Shown piece after piece: positions 6,710 through 14,445 of a DNA stretch of 49,710 nucleotides. The stretch is from the NCBI GenBank assembly GCA_030265545.1, contig JAJDGF010000002.1, forward strand, positions 1 to 49,710, written 5' to 3'. Position numbers and translations under genes: made by a program. The notes beneath the pieces are model-generated. The model made no database searches. It had not been told where the DNA came from and was given only the letters and a program-made list of their open reading frames with translations. The stretch comes from Eubacteriales bacterium OttesenSCG-928-N13. GTDB lineage: Bacteria; Bacillota; Clostridia; Christensenellales; Aristaeellaceae. Within the stretch, counting starts at the first letter, position 1, and each line of letters opens with the position of its first letter.

Positions 6710-7609
6710 TCAGTCTTCAAGCAATCTGTTCATGGCTTCGTATCTGCGCGATGCCTCCGCATATCGCCACGACGGACCTGTAAACTCGACCGGGTAGCAC
6801 ACCTCGAAAACACGATCGTAAATACGCTGATACCGAATGTCTGGTGTGGTCTGCATTTCCTCTACCGTCAAGTTTGTCGTCAGGATCATGGGCTTTTTCG
6901 CGCGATAGCGGCTGTCCACGATATTGTATACGCGTTCCAGCGCATAATCCGTGTTTCGCTCGGCTCCAAGGTCGTCGATGATGAGTAGACGCGCGTTATT
7001 CATTCTACGAATCGTCGCTTCTTCGCCCTCGCTGCTGTTGAGTTTCCCAAGGATATTCAGCAGTTTCACGAACGACGTCATAATCAGCGGAGTTCGCCTG
7101 TCGAGCAGTGCGTTTGCGATACACGCCGCCGTGAACGTCTTCCCTGTGCCGGGGTTTCCGTGGAACAGTAGCCCTTGGTTCTTCTCCAGCATTTCGCCGA
7201 ATCGTTCTGCGTAACGGCGCGCAAGCTTATTCGGGCGAGCATTATGAGCGTTGACCTCGAATTGCTCGAAGGTCGAATCCGCAAACTTGTCGTCGATCAG
7301 ACTGCTTCGGCGAAGCTCGTCCACCCGTTGTTGTTCCTCGCGTCGCTTGCGCTCCGCTTCCTCCTCCTCCAATTCAGCTTTACGGCATTCGCAAACGGTC
7401 GGGAAGATGAATTCATCCTTCCCATTCCAGATGGCGCGAAAGCGTTCATCCTTGATTCGGGTTTGCTTGCGCGTATGACATTTGCCGCAATACAATAACT
7501 CGTCCGTGCCAACATAGTCGCCCTCTTCCATTCCCGGCGCATCACAGCCAAACATCGCCATGACACCTGTAAAACTCCGGCTTTGCATAGGCTTGTCCAT
7601 AGCCTCCAT
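6710..7609 (-). CDS. dnaC: DnaC-like replicative helicase loader
   Basis: An AAA+ ATPase expected to load the host DnaB-type helicase at the phage origin. In its 299 residues I see a possible zinc site (CGKC at 41-44 and CEC near 73), a charged linker, Walker A GNPGTGKT (151-158), Walker B LLIIDDLG (208-215) and the sensor I region LTTNLT. The arginine-finger region near RIYDRVFEV also fits. GGAGAG precedes ATG 7609. It lies directly downstream of the DnaD-like initiator, the standard gene order of Gram-positive temperate phages. Confidence 0.9.
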   Translation of the reverse strand: MEAMDKPMQSRSFTGVMAMFGCDAPGMEEGDYVGTDELLYCGKCHTRKQTRIKDERFRAIWNGKDEFIFPTVCECRKAELEEEEAERKRREEQQRVDELRRSSLIDDKFADSTFEQFEVNAHNARPNKLARRYAERFGEMLEKNQGLLFHGNPGTGKTFTAACIANALLDRRTPLIMTSFVKLLNILGKLNSSEGEEATIRRMNNARLLIIDDLGAERNTDYALERVYNIVDSRYRAKKPMILTTNLTVEEMQTTPDIRYQRIYDRVFEVCYPVEFTGPSWRYAEASRRYEAMNRLLED

Positions 7610-7627
7610 AGGCTCTCCTCCTCGTTA

Positions 7628-8521
7628 CTATTCGGTCAAGAACGGCTTGAACGGATTGCCGCTCGGAACGGTTGTTTTAGGCGAAGCTGCTCGTGATTGG
7701 TACTCATTCATCCACTCCTTGCCATTGAGCCACGACGCCGGATGCGGCGTATACTGCTTCTCGCGAAAACGCGTATCGAAGCGTTTTGCCGCCGTTACCG
7801 CCTGAATGATTCGTTCTGCAAGAGTGTCATCAGGGTCAACCTTCGCCCACGCCTTTTCAGCGTCGCCTATGCTGACTTTTTTCGGGTAGACCTCCCAGAA
7901 GCGATTGAACCGCGCCTCTTGGGTCTTGGAAAGCTGCGATGGCTTGCGCCGTCGCGAACTTATGGGCGCTGCATCAGCAGGTTCTGGTTTGTTTGAAATG
8001 GCGTCGGAGGGGTCGATGGCATCCTCCCCCTTGGGGGGTAAGGGGGGTATATCGGATATCGAATTACGAATATCGAATACCGAATATCGAATATCGGGAG
8101 CATCTGCAAGCAATTGTTTGCATTTGTTTACAGATGCTTGAGGGTCGCTAACATCTGTTTGCGAGTGCTGATTGCCTTGTGTGTTGACAGGCGCGGCGGG
8201 GAACTTCGATTTGGCCGCGCGAGGCGTCTGAAACTTCGTCCAATTGCACAACTCTAGGTACAGTTTGCCGTCTACTTCGTAGACTCGAATCATACCTTCC
8301 GTCGATAATTTGTTCAAAGCATCTTCAACCTGCGTAACCGTCGTGTTCGCCAACGGAAACAACCGCCCTTTAACGATCTCCGGCGTTGCCCAATAACGTC
8401 CGTAATCGTCCACACTTACAATCAGCCGATAAAACAGCACTTCCTGAAACCAATTCAGCTTGCTGATGCTCTCGCTAAGGCAGATGCCCTCCCTCAGAAG
8501 TCTCGTAGGAATGGTGTCCAC
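7628..8521 (-). CDS. DnaD-like phage replication initiator
   Basis: The 297-residue protein has an N-terminal winged-helix region (ISKLNWFQEVLFYRLIVSVD, then GYGR-like DDYGRYWATPEIVKGRLFP), a low-complexity linker (about 115-195) and a C-terminal helical domain (RFNRFWEVYPKKVSIGDAEK, ending near WLNGKEW) like those in phage initiators that recruit the helicase loader. The linker is where the DNA carries seven tandem 7-bp repeats (8050-8098), which fits an origin embedded in the initiator gene, as in lambda O. It immediately precedes the dnaC-like gene. Confidence 0.8.
   Translation of the reverse strand: MDTIPTRLLREGICLSESISKLNWFQEVLFYRLIVSVDDYGRYWATPEIVKGRLFPLANTTVTQVEDALNKLSTEGMIRVYEVDGKLYLELCNWTKFQTPRAAKSKFPAAPVNTQGNQHSQTDVSDPQASVNKCKQLLADAPDIRYSVFDIRNSISDIPPLPPKGEDAIDPSDAISNKPEPADAAPISSRRRKPSQLSKTQEARFNRFWEVYPKKVSIGDAEKAWAKVDPDDTLAERIIQAVTAAKRFDTRFREKQYTPHPASWLNGKEWMNEYQSRAASPKTTVPSGNPFKPFLTE
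8050..8098. repeat. Seven tandem 7-bp iterons, candidate phage origin
   Basis: Seven contiguous heptamers based on TATCGAA (variants TATCGGA, TTACGAA, TACCGAA, TATCGGG) fill exactly 49 bp inside the initiator gene. A G-rich tract (GGGGGGTAAGGGGGG) flanks one side. Seven is not a multiple of three, so the protein sequence rotates frame through it; this points to selection on DNA rather than on protein. Confidence 0.75.
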
Positions 8522-8536
8522 CTTCTTTCTGTTACT

Positions 8537-8731
8537 CTACTCTTCTGCTGCTTCTGTGCCGAACAACAGGAGCGCCAGTTTCGTTTCTCTGAAACACTTC
8601 GGGCATAAATAGATCAACGGGTTTATCGTTTGTTTTCCGTGAGCTACTTTGCGCACATTCAACGTAAAGTATTTCTTGCTGAATACATCTACGCCGCAAC
8701 TGTCGCAGGTTACTCTCGTTTCCTTCCCCAT
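8537..8731 (-). CDS. Small zinc-ribbon protein
   Basis: A 64-residue protein with CDSC near residue 9 and CPKC near residue 43, a classic two-knuckle zinc ribbon. It lies between the MBL-fold gene and the initiator in the leftward operon. Such phage proteins are common; the partner nucleic acid or protein is unknown. Confidence 0.65.
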   Translation of the reverse strand: MGKETRVTCDSCGVDVFSKKYFTLNVRKVAHGKQTINPLIYLCPKCFRETKLALLLFGTEAAEE

Positions 8732-8749
8732 GTACTCACCCCCTATTCA

Positions 8750-9511
8750 TTAAAATGGGCAATATTCGAAATCGATCTCCTGACCGTTTTTCGCGGCAAT
8801 CGTACGGATGCTCGTCTGCCTGTACACCGCTTCGACCATCTCCGCTTCGTTCGACCGTTCGTCGCTCATGTGTATCAAGACAATCGTGCGCGTCTGCGAT
8901 AGGTCGTTCACTCTGAATACTTCGAGCAGCCTGTCCAGCGACATATGGCTCTTCATCAGTCGGTCGTATAGGGATTTCCCGCTTTCGTCCTCAAGCAGCT
9001 TGTTCGCCAGCTTCATCGTGTAATTGCATTCAATCAACCAGTAGTTCACGCCGGGAAACGTGTACTTGAGATAATAGGTGTCGGTCGCATAGACTAGGGT
9101 CGCGCCTGTCGGCTTGTGCTTGACGAGATAGCCAAGTGGCTGGGCGGCGTCGTGTTGGGTCGTAAACGGGACGATTGCGAAGTTGAGTAAATGTATGGGT
9201 TCGCCATTTACCGCCCTGATACGGGCTTGAACGGGCTTAACGGATGTATCGGGCGTGGGCGGTGATATTGCCTTCGCTGTGCCGTCGCTCATGACTGTCT
9301 TTATCCCGTATTTCAGCATATCCGGTACAGCTTTTGAATGATCCTTATGCTCGTGAGTCACCAAACACCCGCAAACGCCACGCAGTCCGTCATCCAACCC
9401 TTCGATGATCGTCTTCCACGGGAGGCCAGCGTCCAACAGGAGGACATCTCGCCCGACGATCCACGCATACGCATTGCCTTTGCTGCCCGTCCCGAAAACC
9501 TTTAGCTTCAT
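8750..9511 (-). CDS. Metallo-beta-lactamase-fold hydrolase, phage recombination cluster
   Basis: The 253-residue protein starts MKLKVFGTGSKGNAY and has THEHKDH (residues 53-59), the metal-binding HxHxDH motif, plus a downstream His in FTTQHDAAQPLGY and an Asp in YATDTYYL. This is the YycJ/WalJ-type branch of the MBL fold, which includes nucleases. It lies seven bases from recT and shares an operon with the Rad50-like ATPase. I infer that it supplies the exonuclease partner for RecT in place of a YqaJ or lambda-Exo type enzyme, but substrate assignment is not possible from sequence alone. Confidence 0.85.
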   Translation of the reverse strand: MKLKVFGTGSKGNAYAWIVGRDVLLLDAGLPWKTIIEGLDDGLRGVCGCLVTHEHKDHSKAVPDMLKYGIKTVMSDGTAKAISPPTPDTSVKPVQARIRAVNGEPIHLLNFAIVPFTTQHDAAQPLGYLVKHKPTGATLVYATDTYYLKYTFPGVNYWLIECNYTMKLANKLLEDESGKSLYDRLMKSHMSLDRLLEVFRVNDLSQTRTIVLIHMSDERSNEAEMVEAVYRQTSIRTIAAKNGQEIDFEYCPF

Positions 9512-9517
9512 GAGGCA

Positions 9518-10453
9518 TCAGAAGCCGGGGCCACGCTGCTGTGCGTCAGGTACATCATCCTGCGGCGTTTCCGGCGCGTCTTCGATGGTGATCGCCTCCT
9601 CCGGAAGCGTGATCGGTATACTGTTCGCGTCTTCGGTGAACTCGGAATAAATCCGCTCGCCCTCTTGATCCTGCGATTCTACGTAGGCATAGGCCGATGC
9701 ATTGACCTTCTTGGGGTCGATGGCGAGATGATCCGTTGCGCGATGCACGAGCGTTTTGAAACGCATCTCCACCGGGAATTTGCCCCAGAAATCCTGCGAT
9801 TTTGCCTGATTCTGTGATTTTTTGAATTCCGCTTCGCTCACTGTAACGAGGACATTTTTGCGCGGATCATCGTAGACGAAATAGGCGAAACCTCCGACCA
9901 CATCGCCGCGATCAAACGCTTGTGTGATCTCGAACTCGTAGCTGTCGTACTCATGCCGGAAATCCGCTTTGATGGCGGAGAACTTATCCGTCGAATAGAC
10001 CAGTTCGTAGCGAACCGCGATGGGCGGGTCGAGCGCGGCGGCTCTGCGGTAGTAATCCTTGCCCCTGTAGCCGACGCGCAGGTCAACGTCGTACTTGCCC
10101 TCGCGCGTGTTGAAGTAGCAAATCGGGTAGACGGTTGCCGGTAGCAGTGCGTCAAGTCCGAGCTGTACGCGATTCACTGCGTCAAGCGCCAGCTTGCGCA
10201 TGTTCACGTTTTCCCACGTGTAGGGTACGGCATTATTGCTTGCCCGCTTTTTCTCCGCGTCCTTCAGCGAACTGTCGATCTTCAGAAACAAGTGCTGTGC
10301 GAGCTGCCGTTCATATTCCGTCCACATTACAGGTGAGCCAGCCTCGGCCTCGAACTGCTTCTGGATGTTGGCGGAGAATCGCTCAGACGGCGTGGGCTTT
10401 TTTTCTACTGGAAGGTTCTTCTCTTGCTCTGGGCTTTTCTTCTGCTCGGCCAT
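9518..10453 (-). CDS. recT: RecT-family single-strand annealing protein
   Basis: RecT proteins anneal complementary single strands in phage recombination. The 311-residue protein has the family core (MRKLALDAVNRVQLGLDALL, then VYPICYFNTREGKYDVDLRV, then GYRGKDYYRRAA) and the conserved region near SQDFWGKFPVEMRFKTLVHR. The N-terminal 45 residues are charged and probably disordered, as is the acidic C-terminus. Its ATG overlaps the last bases of the Rad50-like gene upstream, so the two are coupled. Confidence 0.92.
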   Translation of the reverse strand: MAEQKKSPEQEKNLPVEKKPTPSERFSANIQKQFEAEAGSPVMWTEYERQLAQHLFLKIDSSLKDAEKKRASNNAVPYTWENVNMRKLALDAVNRVQLGLDALLPATVYPICYFNTREGKYDVDLRVGYRGKDYYRRAAALDPPIAVRYELVYSTDKFSAIKADFRHEYDSYEFEITQAFDRGDVVGGFAYFVYDDPRKNVLVTVSEAEFKKSQNQAKSQDFWGKFPVEMRFKTLVHRATDHLAIDPKKVNASAYAYVESQDQEGERIYSEFTEDANSIPITLPEEAITIEDAPETPQDDVPDAQQRGPGF

Positions 10454-12417
10454 TATGCCACCTCCATTTTTTCACTGCCGCGAACGATACGCAGCGGGTT
10501 ATCGGTTGTTACAGTCAGCGCTACCCGCTGGCTTTCGATATTCGCCAATTGGTTCACAGCCTCGGCGTTATCTACGAACACGGGAACGGAAGCATCGTAG
10601 AACCTGCTCAGCACGTCGATGATTTCTAGCCCAGCGTTGATCTTTGCGGCGTTGTTTGCATCGGAAAACGGGACGCCGTCGATCAAGCAGATGCATGTGT
10701 CCTTGATTCCGGTGTTGATCTGTACCTCAAATAGCTTCCAGCGCACAGTGGGGAACAGCGTATTGATGCTCTCTTCAAGCGCTCTGCACCGCTCGGTTAT
10801 GAACTGCTCTATCAAGATAATTGCACGTTCGATGTCCGCAAGCTGAATGCCGAGTTCCTGCTGTCTTTCTTCCAGCTCTTCGATACGCTTTACGCAGAGG
10901 TCGTACTGATCCTTCCGGGCGATAATGATATTTAACTCGTCCAACTTTGTATTGATTCCCTCGCGCCGCGCCTTCAAGGCTTCGCGTTCCGGGTCAATGC
11001 CCTGTGATGCGTTCAGCCTATCCATGAGCGCAGTCAGCACTTTCTCCGCTGCCACCACTTCGGAATTCGAGGAATAATCCGGCTCTCCGTCATACTTGGC
11101 GACCTTTCCCGTGAGCAAAGGAATCATGGATTCGTCCGTGAGCGGTTCGAGCCGTTCGACTTCCGCCTGTGCGTCAGAGTATGCCTTGACCGCATCTTCC
11201 TTCTGCCGCTTCAGGCGCACCCCTCGCGCCCCAATTTCGCTCAACTCTCGCTCCTTCTGCTTGGCGAACAACTCTGCCGCCTTTACTTTGGCCGCTTCGA
11301 TCATCTCGGTGGGAAGCGATTGATTGCACGTCGGGCAGAGTGTATCGACTTCGGGTTCGGCCATCTGGCGCTTGTCGCATTCATACCATTCATTGCGCAG
11401 GTCGGCGAGCTGTTTTTCGTATCGTGCAATCTGGTCGGTACAGTTGTTCAACCGCGTCTGCGCCGAAGGTAAGCTGCCCTTCGCTGCATTGATGGTTGTC
11501 TGCGTCTTCGATAGCTCCAGTTGCACGCTCTGTCGGGCGTTAAGCCGCTCCTTGAACATTTGATTCTTTAGGGTGCGAACAACGCTTTCTGTCTGTGCGA
11601 TTTCGGACGTGAGTTTCTTCAATCGCTCTGCCGCGCTCTCGTCAATGAGCATTCCTTCGATGGTTTCAAGTTCAGATTCCAGCGTTTCGCATTCCTGTAC
11701 TGCCTTTTCCGCCGAACTTCCATCCATGTCACCGAGCATCCGTTTGACCTCGGATACCTTAATCGGGATCGCCGTCAGTTCGTCGTCCACGCGCCTTTTC
11801 TGTTCTTTGTAGGATTTCTTCAGGCCGTCGATGTTCGTCTGCTTTTTCTCCATTTCAATGCCGATGAAGCTGTATTTCGGATTCGCAAGCAAAACGCTAT
11901 CAATATCGACCGGGCTGAGTTTCAGCAGAATTTGCCGCCGCTTTTCCCAGTGAATCGTGTTGAATTCGAGCGGGTTTGTGATGAGCCGAAAAACCTCCAT
12001 CTCGGCGATGCTTTCAATGTGACGTTTGTAATCGGATGCGGACGTTGCAACGTCGTTGATCCAGTAGGTGTGGCTATTGCCCTTGAACACGCGCTCGGCT
12101 TGTCCGCGCTGCTTCACCCAGTCCTCGGACATCATGTGCCGGAGCGTCAGAGTCCGGCCATCAAGAAGGAATGCGCCCTCAACCGATGTTTCGAGATTGT
12201 GTATCTCGGTGCCGCTTTCGTCATAAGGCTTTACGCCGAAATCGCTCCTGCCCGTGCTGTCTTTCCCGAAAAGCAACCAGAGGAACGCGTCAAACACACT
12301 CGTCTTTCCCGTGGCGTTATCGCCGCAGATGGCGGCATCCTCGCATCCGAAATCGACTTCAGAATGCTCTATGCCCTTAAAATGCCGGATGACCAATCGG
12401 TCTATGCTCAGCTTCAT
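10453..12417 (-). CDS. Rad50/SbcC-like AAA ATPase
   Basis: A 654-residue SMC-type ATPase. The head starts with IDRLVIRHFKGIEHSEVDFG and a Walker A ICGDNATGKTSV (about residues 31-42). Long coiled coils follow (about 170-330 and 390-530) and bracket a zinc hook CPTC (near 370). The C-terminal head carries the Walker B-like VPVFVDNAEAVNQL. No SbcD nuclease gene is next to it; RecT and an MBL-fold protein are. It probably processes DNA ends for the annealing protein. Length is shorter than cellular SbcC, which is usual for phage versions. Confidence 0.88.
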   Translation of the reverse strand: MKLSIDRLVIRHFKGIEHSEVDFGCEDAAICGDNATGKTSVFDAFLWLLFGKDSTGRSDFGVKPYDESGTEIHNLETSVEGAFLLDGRTLTLRHMMSEDWVKQRGQAERVFKGNSHTYWINDVATSASDYKRHIESIAEMEVFRLITNPLEFNTIHWEKRRQILLKLSPVDIDSVLLANPKYSFIGIEMEKKQTNIDGLKKSYKEQKRRVDDELTAIPIKVSEVKRMLGDMDGSSAEKAVQECETLESELETIEGMLIDESAAERLKKLTSEIAQTESVVRTLKNQMFKERLNARQSVQLELSKTQTTINAAKGSLPSAQTRLNNCTDQIARYEKQLADLRNEWYECDKRQMAEPEVDTLCPTCNQSLPTEMIEAAKVKAAELFAKQKERELSEIGARGVRLKRQKEDAVKAYSDAQAEVERLEPLTDESMIPLLTGKVAKYDGEPDYSSNSEVVAAEKVLTALMDRLNASQGIDPEREALKARREGINTKLDELNIIIARKDQYDLCVKRIEELEERQQELGIQLADIERAIILIEQFITERCRALEESINTLFPTVRWKLFEVQINTGIKDTCICLIDGVPFSDANNAAKINAGLEIIDVLSRFYDASVPVFVDNAEAVNQLANIESQRVALTVTTDNPLRIVRGSEKMEVA

Positions 12418-12440
12418 GTCATTCCCCCCTCTCGTGGGAT

Positions 12441-12532
12441 TTGCTTATTTCAATGGGATATGTTATAATCATCACGTTGGTAATCCTTTGCCCTTTTTCA
12501 TCGTTGCAGCGATGGGAAGGGCTTTCTTTTTT
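12441..12532 (+). ncRNA. Short counter-transcript unit: promoter and terminator
   Basis: Rightward promoter TTGCTT, 17-base spacer, TATAAT (12464-12469). The transcript would start near 12476 and end at a strong stem (GCCCTT..CATCG paired with CGATGGGAAGGGC, 12490-12522, one bulge) followed by TTTCTTTTTT. The predicted RNA is about 55 nt without an ORF. It lies upstream of, and opposite to, the Rad50-like gene start. Confidence 0.6.
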
Positions 12533-12545
12533 CTTATCCATGTGC

Positions 12546-12701
12546 TTAATCCTCTTCATCTTCGATCATTGCCAGCGATTCCACCAACAGTGGCGCTCTC
12601 TTTATTTCGCGGTGGAACAGCATTGCGAGTAGCGTCATCGTTGTTAATCCACCCAGCGCGTACCACGCCCAAAACACCGGAATCATCAACAGGCAGTTCA
12701 T
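12546..12701 (-). CDS. Small membrane protein, 51 aa
   Basis: A short frame from ATG 12701 with GGAGG seven bases upstream encodes two hydrophobic stretches (LLMIPVFWAWYALGG and LTTMTLLAMLF) and an acidic tail ending EDEED. The ribosome binding site overlaps the stop codon of the 66-residue gene upstream. No family recognised. The rightward terminator of the unit at 12441-12532 ends just beyond its stop. Confidence 0.55.
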   Translation of the reverse strand: MNCLLMIPVFWAWYALGGLTTMTLLAMLFHREIKRAPLLVESLAMIEDEED

Positions 12702-12703
12702 CT

Positions 12704-12904
12704 TCATCCTCCATTCTTGTGCTTAAAGTCGTCGATTTTAGCAAGTGAGGCTTCCTTTGCGGCGATCTTCAGGCCTATCTGGTTGATTCGCTCTCGCGGA
12801 GCACCTTCGGCTTTTAGCAGCTCCCCTTCGCGTTTCAGTTTGTTGATCTGATCGATCAACTCTATTCGGCGCGAAGACGTTCTCATCTTACACGTAGCAT
12901 CCAT
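12704..12904 (-). CDS. Small helical protein, 66 aa
   Basis: From ATG 12904 (GGGAGG ten bases upstream) the product is a single long charged helix (IELIDQINKLKREGELLKAE, then INQIGLKIAAKEASL). No known domain. Its start lies inside the end of the excisionase-like gene by 17 bases, which indicates coupled translation. Confidence 0.55.
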   Translation of the reverse strand: MDATCKMRTSSRRIELIDQINKLKREGELLKAEGAPRERINQIGLKIAAKEASLAKIDDFKHKNGG

Positions 12905-13106
12905 TGTGGTGCGCCTCCCAGTACTTCCGAAATTCGTCTCGGTCAAACAGCCACTTGCCGTTGATCTTTCTGGCCGGTATCTTGTTGTCCCGTGCCAGCT
13001 GGCACACATGGCGGTGGGTATATCTCATATAGAGCGCCACGATGTCCTTCTCAAATGTTTGCGGCAACTCGTTCCAGTCCGGGATCAAGACTTTCTTGCG
13101 GTACAT
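12888..13106 (-). CDS. Excisionase-like helix-turn-helix protein
   Basis: A 72-residue protein with the pattern of the HTH_17/MerR-like excisionase fold: YTHRHVCQLARDNKIPARKI, then NGKWLFDRDEFRKYWE, the wing motif that follows the recognition helix. Such proteins direct prophage excision or act as small repressors. ATG 13106 was chosen because the upstream TTG is too close to GGGAGG. It is far from the integrase, at the head of the early operon, as in several Gram-positive prophages. Confidence 0.7.
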   Translation of the reverse strand: MYRKKVLIPDWNELPQTFEKDIVALYMRYTHRHVCQLARDNKIPARKINGKWLFDRDEFRKYWEAHHNGCYV

Positions 13107-13124
13107 CTTCTTCAATTCCTCCCA

Positions 13125-13598
13125 TCAACTCGCGTCCGGCAAGTCATCGTTCTGCGCAATCTCCGTTTCAACGTATAATGCTGCGGAAATCAGCCGACCT
13201 GCGACTGCCCTCAGAAGGCTTGCGCAGCGTCTCATATTTCCGTGCTCGCTCGGATCAATCCGCCCATCCGCCAGCACTTCCTTGACAATCATGAGCGCTT
13301 CCTCCAGATCGTCACTGGAGAGAACCACGAGGAATCCCATGTCTCCGCAGGTTTGCGGTTCGTACACGTCCGGCAGGTACTCGCCCAGATGTTCGTTCGC
13401 CTTGAAATGCCAGTAGGCAAGCGCGGGAATCCGATAAACCTTGACCATCTGCCTCACGATGTCGTCCGGGGGATGCGTTCCGTTTTCGTAATCGCTCAAT
13501 GTGCGAACCGCGCATCCGAGAAACGGCGCGACGCGTTCCTGCGTCATACCAGCAAGTTCCCTGCTGATGCGGTAAATGTTCCGGCAATCTTTGCTCAT
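13125..13598 (-). CDS. XRE-type phage regulator
   Basis: A 157-residue protein with an N-terminal helix-turn-helix (IYRISRELAGMTQERVAPFL, then CAVRTLSDYENGTHPP) and a larger C-terminal part rich in helices (LSSDDLEEALMIVKEVLADG). Prophage proteins of this build act as early regulators. It lies in the early leftward operon. A specific target is not visible. Confidence 0.75.
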   Translation of the reverse strand: MSKDCRNIYRISRELAGMTQERVAPFLGCAVRTLSDYENGTHPPDDIVRQMVKVYRIPALAYWHFKANEHLGEYLPDVYEPQTCGDMGFLVVLSSDDLEEALMIVKEVLADGRIDPSEHGNMRRCASLLRAVAGRLISAALYVETEIAQNDDLPDAS

Positions 13599-13643
13599 GG
13601 TGTTCGGCTCCTTTCTATCGTATAATCGTAATTGAGATAACCG

Positions 13644-13841
13644 TTACTTCGCGGATCGTCCGTGTCCACAGCCGCAACTCTTCAACCGACCACACAGCAA
13701 CTGGTTTGATGTCACCGTGACCATTGCGCCGCAATCGCACCAGCAATCCCAGACACCCTGACCCTCCTTGACACCGAAGAAGTTGAAAACCCTCAGCCTT
13801 CCAAAGCGGCGCCCGGTTAAATCCTTAATCGTCCTTGACAT
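13644..13841 (-). CDS. Short Cys-rich domain protein, AP2/HNH-associated type
   Basis: Sixty-five residues beginning DLTGRRFGRLRV and containing WDCWCDCGAMV and SCGCGHG. This domain normally stands at the N-terminus of phage AP2/HNH proteins; here it is alone, with a probable zinc site from the Cys residues. Its ATG overlaps the stop of the 31-residue ORF upstream as TAATG. It may be a free-standing DNA-binding remnant. Confidence 0.65.
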   Translation of the reverse strand: MSRTIKDLTGRRFGRLRVFNFFGVKEGQGVWDCWCDCGAMVTVTSNQLLCGRLKSCGCGHGRSAK

Positions 13842-13936
13842 TATGCTTTGTCTCCTTCATAACATTGAGCCGCTTCTGACGAACCAGAAGGCTTATTGCG
13901 CTCATTGCTCTTCTGGCGAATCGTGTTTTCTACCAT
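13841..13936 (-). CDS. Very small ORF, 31 aa
   Basis: A 31-codon frame starts at ATG 13936 behind AGGAGG with ideal spacing of eight bases, and ends in TAATG overlapping the next gene. It is polar (Ser, Asn, Glu, Lys) with one Cys. The signals and coupling support translation, but it could serve only to couple ribosomes to the Cys-rich gene. Confidence 0.4.
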   Translation of the reverse strand: MVENTIRQKSNERNKPSGSSEAAQCYEGDKA

Positions 13937-13948
13937 GGAGAAGCCCTC

Positions 13949-14164
13949 CTAGGCTGTTTGATTGTGTGCATCATCGCCAATCAGTTCGGTGATGGATACG
14001 CCCAGCGCCCCCGCAATGTCTATTGCAAGCTCAACTGTCGCGTTTTTGGTGCCTCGTTCAATCTGGCACAGCAAAGACTGCGAAATGCTCAGCGACTGCG
14101 CCAGTTCCATCTGGGTGATGTCCTGTGCTCGTCTAATGCGACGAATGTTCCTACCTAAGCTCAT
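13949..14164 (-). CDS. Cro-like XRE repressor
   Basis: A 71-residue single-domain helix-turn-helix protein: IRRIRRAQDITQMELAQSLS, then ISQSLLCQIERGTKNATVEL. It is near the start of the leftward early operon, facing away from the CI-like repressor, so the likely role is the Cro counterpart. An interrupted palindrome GGTAA-AATA-TTACC at 14206-14219 inside the upstream gene is a possible additional operator. Confidence 0.75.
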   Translation of the reverse strand: MSLGRNIRRIRRAQDITQMELAQSLSISQSLLCQIERGTKNATVELAIDIAGALGVSITELIGDDAHNQTA

Positions 14165-14339
14165 TTATTTCACTCCTCTCTCTCTTGTCTAGTTCTTTAC
14201 GATGTGGTAAAATATTACCGATGTGATGCATGAGGTGCGCTTCAGCCAAGCATCTTTCTAGGCCAGCGATTACATTCTGAACGGTAATGATGCGTTCTTC
14301 TGGGTGAAGGTCGAGGAAGATGATTTCGGGATTCTTCAT
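14151..14339 (-). CDS. First early phage ORF, 62 aa
   Basis: The first gene downstream of the leftward early promoter. AAGGAGG lies eight bases before ATG 14339. The product is a small soluble protein (ERIITVQNVIAGLERCLAEA) with no recognised domain. Its end overlaps the start of the Cro-like gene by 14 bases. Confidence 0.55.
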   Translation of the reverse strand: MKNPEIIFLDLHPEERIITVQNVIAGLERCLAEAHLMHHIGNILPHRKELDKRERSEINELR

Positions 14340-14371
14340 GGCGTGTGCCTCCTTGACTCTGGTGTAGTTAT

Positions 14372-14400
14372 ATCATATCACATATGTGATATTTCGTCAA
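14372..14400 (-). promoter_or_regulatory. Leftward early promoter with 18-bp palindromic operator
   Basis: On the minus strand TTGACG, a 17-base spacer and TATGAT form a good promoter. The perfect palindrome ATATCACATATGTGATAT (14375-14392) fills the spacer and overlaps the -10. Half-sites TTGTGATATTT and ATGTGATTT follow at about 14415 and 14435, before the repressor start. A repressor bound here would block early transcription and could autoregulate its own gene. Confidence 0.7.
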
Positions 14401-14445
14401 GGGTTTTGCTCTATTTTGTGATATTTTTCTCAAGGATGTGATTTT

